Shown one piece after another: positions 57,301 to 64,000 of a stretch of 64,000 nucleotides of DNA. Origin of the DNA: Hydractinia symbiolongicarpus (taxonomy: Eukaryota > Cnidaria > Hydrozoa > Anthoathecata > Hydractiniidae). The first letter of the stretch is position 1, and each line of letters opens with the position of its first letter. The translations under genes and the position numbers were made by a program. The stretch spans positions 16,799,650-16,863,649 of the forward strand of contig NC_079887.1 of assembly GCF_029227915.1 (NCBI RefSeq). Reading direction: 5' to 3'. The notes under the pieces are model-generated. The model was given only the letters and a program-made list of their open reading frames with translations. It did no database searches and was not told the DNA's origin.

Positions 57301-59645
57301 CGGATTGGGATGAAGTTATTTCAGGTGGTATTGAGGCTAGATGGATCGATCTGTTAGAAAAAATTGAGTTTTTGAGCGTAGTCCGCGTACCAAGGTTTTC
57401 CTTCGTTGATTGGACCGAAGTTGTATCTGCAGAGTTGCATGGGTTTTGTGATAGTTCTCTTAGTTTATACTGTGCTCTTGTCTATGTGAGGATTGTTACC
57501 AAGGTTGGGATCAAAGTATTTTTTTGGACGTCGAAGACCAGGGTTTCACCACTGAAAACTCTTTCTATCCCTAGGCTTGAACTATTAGGATGTTTATTGC
57601 TTTCTACTTTGATTGAGGATGTCACGAGGGCTATTGCTGGAAGGATAAAAATAGATCGCATTGTTGGCTGGACAGACTCACAAGTAGCTCTTTGTTGGAT
57701 CAGGGGTAAAGAGAGAACTTGGAAGTCCTGGATTGAGAATAGGGTGGTGAAAATAAGGAAAATTGTTTCACCTGACATGTGGTTTCACGTAGCTGGCGTA
57801 GAGAATCCTGCTGATCCACCAACAAGATCTATCGATGATTTTGTGAGTCTTTTTAATGGTATTTGGTTTAACGGTCCTTCTTTTCTTTTAAACGACAACA
57901 TTCATTATGACGTAACAACTGACTTTTCAAAAACTGAAGTGGAAAAGGAGCTAAAAGCTTCGACTGACATACAAAACGTACTGACTGTTACTGAACAGAA
58001 TGCGGTTGACTTGAACGAAATCGTTGATTTCTCTCGATATGGATCATTAAACAAATTAATTCACGTCGTAGCCTACGTTATTCGCTTTAAGAACAATTTG
58101 ATAGCAAAGATACGTAAAAATGAAGAATCAAACAACGATGAAAACCTGAATGTCGATGAAGTAACCAAATCTTTGGACCATATTGTACGTGCCGAACAGC
58201 AAGCTATGACCAAAAATTCGAATTTTAATAAAACAAAGTCGAATTTAAATGTTTACCAGGATACTGAAGGATTTTTTAGACTGAAAAGTCGTTTTGGTGA
58301 ATCAAAGTTAACAGACGATCAAAAGCACCCGCTTTTACTTCGAGAAGGAAGTCATGTGACAATGTTAATCGTTCGAAATGCCCACGAAGAGGTATTGCAT
58401 TTTGGAGTGGAATCAACGTTGGCGAAGATTAGAGAAAGATTTTGGATTTTGCGTGGCAGGAAGACAGTGAGAAATGTTTTACGACGATGCGTAATATGTC
58501 GGCGATTTCAAGGACGAACGATGACCTCACCAGAAAGTCCGGATCTTCCTGTTTTCCGAGTGGATCATCTGACGCAAGCTTTTGCTACGACAGGGCTTGA
58601 TTACGCCGGTCCTCTATTTGTAAGGATTCACGGACATTCCTGCTCAAAGGTATACATTTTACTTTTTACTTGTGCTAGTAGTCGCGCAATCCACCTTGAA
58701 CTCACGCCTGACATGAAATCACCTGCGTTCATCCGAGGCTTTAAGCGATTCGTTTCAAGAAGAGGAAAACCAAATGAAATTGTAAGTGACAATTTCAAAA
58801 CATTTAAGTCGTCCGAGGTTAAAGCTTATATGTTAAAAATGAGAATTGGTCAACGCTTCATTCTACCAGCCTCCCCATGGTGGGGTGGATTTTATGAACG
58901 TCTTGTTCGTTCCGTAAAAACATCTCTTAAGAAAATACTAAGAAAGTCGTTTCTAACGTTTGAAGAGTTACAAACTGTTTTATGTGAAGTCGAGAGTGTA
59001 ATCAATTCAAGACCACTCTGTTATGCGAGTGATGAAGACGTTGGAGCTATGATCACCCCTAATCATCTTATCTTTGGGAGATCATTGAACCATGCTACAA
59101 CTAATAATCAACCGATTACTGTATTAGATGTGACCGAATGCACTCGAAGAGTCCTTCGTTTAAGAACAGTCTTAGAACATTTTTGGAAACGCTTTAGTAT
59201 AACTTATTTGAACGAACTGAGGCAACGACACCTTTACGAAAGGAAGAAGACAGCAGACGCAGAGTTGAGGCTGAATGATATTGTACTCATCAAGGACGAC
59301 ACACCCACACCACGCTCGCAATGGAAAATCGGAAAGATAGAAAAATTAATTGTTGGAAAGGACGGTCGAACTCGAGGTGCAAAATTAAAAGTGAATTCGA
59401 CATCAGGCCGGTCAACTTATGTGCATCGACCTGTTCAAAAGTTAATACCGTTCGAAGTGATAGAAGAAGAGGTGAAGGCAACTGAGGCGGAAGATAATCA
59501 ACTTTATCCTATGGTCATCGACGAACAGAGTTCAGGTAGTTCAGGTGGTGCGTGCGATGAACACCGCGTAGAAAGTAGAGTACGCCGGCGGGCTGCGATA
59601 GAGGGGCAGAACTTTCGTCGTTTTAAGGACAAGTATAGTAATTGA
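54312..59645 (+). CDS. gag-pol: BEL/Pao gag-pol polyprotein, intact
   Basis: One open frame of 1777 residues from the first good ATG (54312); the frame is open a little further upstream, but only from GTG. The gag part has a coiled start and a DUF1759-type region near 54670-54860. Zinc knuckles follow: CLYCNGNDHLASRC at 55311, CFVCLATGHLGKNC at 55407 and a CRKC knuckle. The aspartic protease has DSGSQ at 55638. The RT follows, with PHRAVV near 56468 and catalytic YVDD at 56868-56879. RNase H has HGFCDSS (about 57437) and GWTDSQ (about 57666). The integrase has an HH-CC zinc domain (58380-58500), then core motifs GLDYAGP, SDNFK and PWWGGFYERL. A DUF5641 tail with QWKIGKIEK is near 59320. No env is present. 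All catalytic motifs look intact. Confidence 0.95.
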   Translation: MSDLQKKINQRKAIRIQTSSVIKRIEKQLSDENATHVKLLGLQNNLVNKIEQLNMLNDEVLALLKPEEVEQDVLESMEYTDPTHELLAAVTLKLQSLSLSPPSEVDHHGPDSVRSVSSRCRLPKFELPIFKGDPLCWQGFWDQFSASIHDNEEISDIDRFNYLKRYVEGQASETISGLSLSSTNYKEAIKILTERYGNPQVLISAHMDCLIRLNKVTNKSDIVSLRKLYNGIENCTRNLSALKLDISAYGSLLIPLLKEKLPDDLNMIIARKFGSDIWTLERLMIFFNDELTAYENCKPVVKPSAEGKMKRNDEFFTSSCLHRQNFLLNKSKSCLYCNGNDHLASRCRSVTEVVTRKELLRKQGRCFVCLATGHLGKNCPSNYSCRKCKHRHHISICSSDGSQAGAHHNNFVSSYSGVLMQTASADVSDTSGNAKKHTRILFDSGSQRSYLSQDLCKTLKLKPLRKEKVIVKTFGSDDSRVQDLQVYQVKIKHKNCHGFCFVEAYCVPNVCSPLTHQYLEFVKASYPHVEGLELADRNVNCRDLNVNLLIGLDFYYSFFTGKMKKGSGGPVALETTLGWVLSGKYESEEQKQHCLQTQHVMKVEVEKKNELLRNELKKFWQVESVGGQEISVINDFENHIYHDGSRYVTRLPFKPDHDPLPDNYFVSERRLRSTAKKLHALGIYDDYDNIFKQYVQEGIIEKVGRNELIRESGNVHYLPHRAVVREDKQTTKIRVVFDASSKANGPSLNDCLYSGPNLLCKIFDVLFRFRLNKIAIIADIRQAFLNISIDQPHRDFLRFLWFEENKVVIYRFLRVVFGLTSSPFLLNGTIRQHLNKFLDMYSEIVKKLGEDLYVDDTTTGCNSVEEGKKFQEVAVDVMSKAGFELRKWFTNNNELQVFFDRRKGCDKTIGDDMTFAKSQVNGINKDYSHKVLGLTWDKHTDCFLFDFNEFIRKSKACSFTKRNVLSLSASMYDPLGIISPITAQIKTFFQSLCVDKSDWDEVISGGIEARWIDLLEKIEFLSVVRVPRFSFVDWTEVVSAELHGFCDSSLSLYCALVYVRIVTKVGIKVFFWTSKTRVSPLKTLSIPRLELLGCLLLSTLIEDVTRAIAGRIKIDRIVGWTDSQVALCWIRGKERTWKSWIENRVVKIRKIVSPDMWFHVAGVENPADPPTRSIDDFVSLFNGIWFNGPSFLLNDNIHYDVTTDFSKTEVEKELKASTDIQNVLTVTEQNAVDLNEIVDFSRYGSLNKLIHVVAYVIRFKNNLIAKIRKNEESNNDENLNVDEVTKSLDHIVRAEQQAMTKNSNFNKTKSNLNVYQDTEGFFRLKSRFGESKLTDDQKHPLLLREGSHVTMLIVRNAHEEVLHFGVESTLAKIRERFWILRGRKTVRNVLRRCVICRRFQGRTMTSPESPDLPVFRVDHLTQAFATTGLDYAGPLFVRIHGHSCSKVYILLFTCASSRAIHLELTPDMKSPAFIRGFKRFVSRRGKPNEIVSDNFKTFKSSEVKAYMLKMRIGQRFILPASPWWGGFYERLVRSVKTSLKKILRKSFLTFEELQTVLCEVESVINSRPLCYASDEDVGAMITPNHLIFGRSLNHATTNNQPITVLDVTECTRRVLRLRTVLEHFWKRFSITYLNELRQRHLYERKKTADAELRLNDIVLIKDDTPTPRSQWKIGKIEKLIVGKDGRTRGAKLKVNSTSGRSTYVHRPVQKLIPFEVIEEEVKATEAEDNQLYPMVIDEQSSGSSGGACDEHRVESRVRRRAAIEGQNFRRFKDKYSN

Positions 59646-59659
59646 TTTCTGTCAATTAC

Positions 59660-59669
59660 GGGGGGAGGA
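59660..59669 (+). promoter_or_regulatory. polypurine tract
   Basis: GGGGGGAGGA lies directly before the TG of the 3' LTR, the normal start site for plus-strand DNA synthesis. Confidence 0.88.
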
Positions 59670-59871
59670 TGAAGAAAATAGCTTTTCTGTATAATAGCTT
59701 TTCTGTATAGTTTCTTTTATTATGTTAGACAATACGTTGTATTTTGATTGGTTTATTTTACGGCGCATGCGTTAATGTAAAAACGTTGTAAACTCTGAAA
59801 CAGCGTGGTTAGACCCGCGAAGAATTTAATAAAAACAGACAGAGTTATTTCTCTTTTTTCTGGTTTTTAAA
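59670..59871 (+). repeat. 3' LTR of the young BEL/Pao element
   Basis: About 202 bases, matching the 5' LTR except for two fewer T residues in one run. It is followed by TATCT, the copy of the target sequence. Confidence 0.92.
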
Positions 59872-59876
59872 TATCT

Positions 59877-62406
59877 TGTGACAACAACTTGACAATTTTT
59901 GCTACTCTATTCCGAAAAAACACTTGCTCGTTTCTATTAATTACGATCCAGTAGAATGCAACAGTACTGTCTATCCTTGCCTAAACAGATGAAATTTGGT
60001 AGCAATGAAGTGCATTTTTAACACAATTGATCAATTCAGCTAATAAAACTGCACCCATAAGTTCTAAGCGAGGAATTGTCTGTGGCTTGATTGGCGAAAT
60101 CCGTGATCGAGATGAAATTAAAACACATCGAACTGCTCCAGACAATTTAGTGAATCGAAGATAAACGCATGCACCATATGCTTTTAAGGAAGTATCACAA
60201 AACCCATGAAGCTGAATATCAATTACCTTATCTTCGGGTGAATTAAAACAATAAACTATAGGCAAGTAGATTGGCACAGACTTTGAGAAAGGTTGACACA
60301 ACTCCAGCCATTCATTTAAAAGTTTACTTGACAGTTATGTATCCCATTCTAGCTTCAAAATACAAAGCTTTTGAAAGAAATGCTTTAGCTTAACTAATAG
60401 AGGATTGACCAAACCAATCGGATCACAAAATGATGCAATACAATCCAAAAGGTCACGTTTATTAACTGCAGATAAACATTGTTCTGTGAACGTTTCAAAG
60501 TAAAAAAAACAATTTGTCTTGACTTTTATTCCACCAGACACCTAAAACTTTGCACTCATTATCAAACTGATTGGGACCAAGAATGTCAAACAGTGAATTT
60601 TCATAAACATACCTTTGAACATCAGAATCATTACATTGAAGCTTTTTCAGACAAAACAAGGCCATCCTCAACCTTTGTTCACTCTTTAAATAGACATTCA
60701 ACCTCCTCTGTCAAATTAAAACTTCCAACTACATCATCAACATGGAGAAAATCAATTAATTTTATAAAATCAGGGTTAACCTCATGAAATGTACCAATAC
60801 GCTATTTCAAAGTGGCTTGATGTAGAAATGGAGATGATGTACAACCAAATAACGCACAACACAACCTCAAAATGACCAACTCCAAGTCATCAAAATTTGT
60901 TCCAGGTGTGAATTCTTTGAACCACAGAAACCGTACAAAATCACGATGAGAGGGATGTAAGGAAATCTGAAAAAATGCCTTTTCAATATCAGCCAAAAAC
61001 CCAGTTATGCATTCGATACCTAAGCAACACACCCAACAATGATGAAGTCAATGATGGAGCAGCATACAAACATAAATTTAATTAACTAAAAGAGGACGAA
61101 CAGGCTGACCTATCTGAAGCACTAGCATAAAAAACAACCCTTACTTTTGTGGTGGATATATCCTCACAAATAACTGCTCTGTGTGGAAGGTAATGAACAT
61201 TCCCATGTGAAGGAAGATTTTCATGGTCCAGAACAATTTCAACAATACCAGTTTCAAGCTGATAGTCACTAATTTTCTTGTACTCATCATACAAATTGTT
61301 ATCTGCAGTAAACTTTTTAGCCAAAGTACGCAATCGATTTTTCGCAAGCAGAAAGTTATCATTGTTAACATCAAAATCCTCTCTAAAGGGGTGAAACTCA
61401 CCTGATAACGGTTATCTTTAAACTCTAGTGATTCTTTGAAATCCTTAACTATGTCAGTGTTTGTTGATTTTGTATTTTCCCAAAGATGACTTATGGTGTC
61501 ATGTGAAACTTGCTTTTCAGTTACCTCGCTGGCAATCTTGAGTACAGTTGTTTCAACAAAGTTGGATGACAAGGAATTACAGACAGCAGAAGGGATTTTG
61601 CATTCGCCACTGAGTATATAACCAAGCTTGGATTCCAGGGCAACTGGACCTGAACCATTTCTAGGCCTTATAACTCTTAATTAGTAAATATTTCTTGGGT
61701 TTAAGGCAATAAATAACAAGTTAAATTTGATAAATTTTCTCCCTGATCTTTGTCAGAGCATCTTCAGATCACAACTAAAAACGTCTTCCAACATGCATGT
61801 ACAAAATGTTAAAAATTCTCTTGATAAACTATAACTCTGCCAGTAAAAAGGACCAATAAAAATTGGCTCCAATTAAAATATCAACTGGCAAGTCTGAATT
61901 TTCCAAATTTGTATCTGCCAAAACTAGATTTTGCAAATGAGAGTGGCATGCTTTAATATTGTCAATAAATTGTCCAGAAATCAACTAGGCCAGAAACACG
62001 TAGAAAATTTCCATCTACTACTCTCACTAAAAATTCGACTTTTTCTAATGTTTTATTAGACTGTTTTTTTCCCAAAGGTTTTGATAGTAATGTCGGTTTT
62101 GTCAAATTTAGCATTTTAACATTTAAATTTAGCAAATCTTTAGCCTTTGGGGGATATAAATGAAATTTGAGACCCAGATTCAAACATAATTCTCAATTTC
62201 GATGATTTACTTTTGGACACATTAACAACCTCAACTTTCGAGGAACCAGAAACGAAGCTTGTAGTTGCATTTTCCTTTTTCTCATCTTTTTCGTTGTCTT
62301 TTGATTTAAAATTACACAATGCAGCATGATGATTACCACTACATTTTAAACAAACAATTTTTGCGAAGCAATTGAGCTTTGCGAGCGAAGCGAAATTATG
62401 TAGCAC
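59877..62406 (-). pseudogene. older BEL/Pao element, gag end to RNase H (broken)
   Basis: Minus-strand pieces in order begin with a zinc knuckle CLKCSGNHHAALC (62140-62406). The protease-like MFESGSQ follows, in which the catalytic Asp is replaced by Glu. RT blocks are VHYLPHRAVICED (61082-61333) and ADIEKAFFQISLHPSHRDF (60802-61032). Connection text with CIASFCDPIGLVNPLL is at 60335-60541, and RNase H text ELMGAVLLAELI and HGFCDTS at 59981-60301. Many stops and shifts separate them. A 153-bp insertion sits at 61678-61829. Gag upstream of the knuckle is missing after 62406. The younger element cuts it from its integrase half. Confidence 0.85.
61669..61838. mobile_element. 153-bp insertion with 9-bp target duplication in old BEL
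   Basis: TATAACTCT occurs at 61669-61677 and 61830-61838. Skipping the insert and one copy brings the conserved protease-linker text on both sides into one frame. The insert has no clear inverted ends, so its class is open; a 9-bp duplication fits Mutator-like elements, and 8 bp would fit hAT. Confidence 0.75.
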
Positions 62407-64000
62407 GTTTGCTACACGCGAGGTATACCAAGAGAATTATTGAGATTCTCAAAACTTTGATAGAAAAAAAATCATTTAAAATCAGCTTAAAGAAATAGGA
62501 CTGATATTTTTGCAAATAAAGCTAGGGTATTTTTTTTCTAATAAAACAAATAAGTTCGGACCGAGGGGTTAAAGTATAAGTCTAGTAAAAAAATGCAATG
62601 CGTACGGCTCGTACGGCACCCCCGGATTTTGAACCCCCTGTCTTTTGGTCCGGAATATACGTCCGCCGAACTTGAACACACAAAGAGGAATATGCCGTGA
62701 ACAAGAAACGGTAGTCGGCATTTTAGACACGTATATTTTACAGACCTAAAATATGCCTTATTTCTTTGTATTATAGCTAATTATTGTATAAATAATTAAT
62801 TATTTCGCAATTTTGCTTCTAATACTACTATAGTTGTATTTTAATGAAACATAATAGTATTAAAACGGTTTTCTTCTTTTGAAATAATTTATTGCTAGTC
62901 CTGTTTCCAATCAACTTTACTTGTGTATTTTAAGCTTTTTTGTTGCTGTGGTTTTTCTGGAGATTTGAGTTGGATTGGAAAGCTCCTGTGTAAGCTACCC
63001 TTTTCTAAAGAAATATTGAAGTAATTTGTACAATTATAACGCGCCGAGCTGTGTTTTATTTTATTGTTTCTAAGAAGATGTAAGAATATAATATTATCAA
63101 TTTTAATTGGTTTTATCCAAATCAAGGTAAGGCTTAATCACACGAAACGTAGTTAGAGCTCAGTCTTGTATAAAAGAATTGAAAGTAATTTGTAGAATAC
63201 ATATGAAGAAGCTGTATTACTACCTAACTGATAGCCAGATATAGGAAAACCTGTAGCTAGGGCGCAGACAAAAAAATAGCTCTGGGTGCTAGAGTGAGCT
63301 GACAGTTTTTTATTTATTATATAAGTAACCTGTTACAGTAATTAAAAAAAATATCCACCTTTGCTATCAAACCAACAGCAATGTAATTGTCAATAGGAAT
63401 TAGTTGTCCGTACACCCTCCCTGAGAAAAAGGTTTAAAACGACATTAAAACATTAAAACTGTCATTAAACAGAACTCCAAGAATGCCCAAACCGCACACG
63501 TCCTCTAAACGGCGTGGGCATCTTCGAGACTGCTTATAATTTTAGATCAAGGGTGCTGATAAGCTGCATACGCCGTATAACGTGCAGGCGTTTTTGACCA
63601 AGTTTAGTGTTTAGAAAAAAATTGAAGTATTCACCCGAAAAAACCCGCATAGACCATAAAATAAACTCTGTGGTAGCAAAGTTCTTAAAAGAACTGTTTT
63701 TGATGGTTTTTGATAAAATTTACTTGATAAATAACTTTTAAAGTTTATTAACTCCTTTCTCTTAAAGCATTTTTTTCCAACTATCGACTACAAGGTGTGT
63801 TACAAAGAATTGAATTTTGGAAATGCTCCAGGCAAGTTCGGGAAAGTGCGGGCGGTTTTGGAAGACAACCACTAATTTAATTGGAAAAGTTGCCCGAACT
63901 CGCCCTTATAAATGTGGCCGTTTGCAGCTTATTGACACCCTCTTATTTTAGAATATTCTCAGGAATAATAGGCCAAGAGAAATTATATCAGAGTTTCTTG
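62407..64000. other. intergenic, no gene seen
   Basis: AT-rich DNA beyond the old BEL element. No LTR partner, recognisable domain or tandem repeat was found. The minus frame at 62895-63125 has no recognised domain. Confidence 0.5.

Larger units (their letters stand above)
53443..59876 (+). mobile_element. young, complete BEL/Pao LTR retrotransposon with target duplication
   Basis: The element runs 53448-59871 (about 6.4 kb), with TATCT on both sides (53443-53447 and 59872-59876). It has two LTRs, a tRNA primer-binding site, a leader of about 640 bases, one uninterrupted gag-pol frame and a polypurine tract. The two LTRs differ only by a two-T length change in one T-run, as far as read by eye. 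The insertion is therefore recent and may still be mobile. It lies inside, and opposite in strand to, an older BEL/Pao copy. Confidence 0.92.

Noticed and set aside
57482-57778. 98-codon minus frame inside the BEL polyprotein
   Set aside because: Shadow of the RNase H coding sequence on the other strand.

Overview
The window is AT-rich, intron-bearing animal DNA. No organism is named, but the mix of content points to a cnidarian, most likely a hydrozoan: DIRS-like and BEL/Pao retroelements, LINE relics, short TIR elements, a tRNA-type SINE, and very frequent AGCTAGCT-like words. That assignment is inference. Only three ordinary host genes can be supported; most of the rest is intergenic DNA and layers of transposable elements.

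Host genes: (1) a single-exon membrane-anchored RING-H2 protein on the minus strand (1373-2116); (2) a two-exon wax-ester-synthase/DGAT-type acyltransferase on the plus strand (10331-11901, 89-bp intron); (3) a flavin-containing monooxygenase on the plus strand (22488-28420) split by a 4.2-kb intron that holds a LINE tail. They are far apart and show no sign of acting together. An uncharacterised Cys-rich ORF (38264-39454) appears to combine a USP-like fold with an RPA-like zinc/OB module. It may be a host gene or cargo of a mobile element.

Mobile-element layout: 6.1-6.7 kb a 606-bp TIR element; 8.06-8.29 kb a tRNA-like SINE, with a second copy in opposite orientation at 42.0-42.2 kb; 18.5-19.2 kb a piggyBac-type MITE with TTAA flanks; 21.6-22.4 kb a TA-flanked element keeping part of a transposase gene; 32.85-33.92 kb a 5'-truncated LINE; 33.9-35.6 kb a decayed DIRS-like RT/RNase H region, with a matching gag fragment at 40.4-41.0 kb; 41.0-41.9 kb a LINE relic with a restriction-enzyme-like endonuclease; 44.9-45.8 kb a decayed DDE-like transposase relative; 50.7-51.2 kb a Tigger-like MITE.

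The right-hand 12 kb is the clearest structure. An old, broken BEL/Pao element lies on the minus strand (about 51.4-62.4 kb). A young BEL/Pao element on the plus strand (53448-59871) interrupts it. The young element has a full-length open polyprotein, a primer-binding site, a polypurine tract, nearly identical LTRs and a short target-site duplication. The old element also carries a separate 153-bp insertion flanked by a 9-bp duplication.

All family calls rest on motifs read by eye; no database search was possible.
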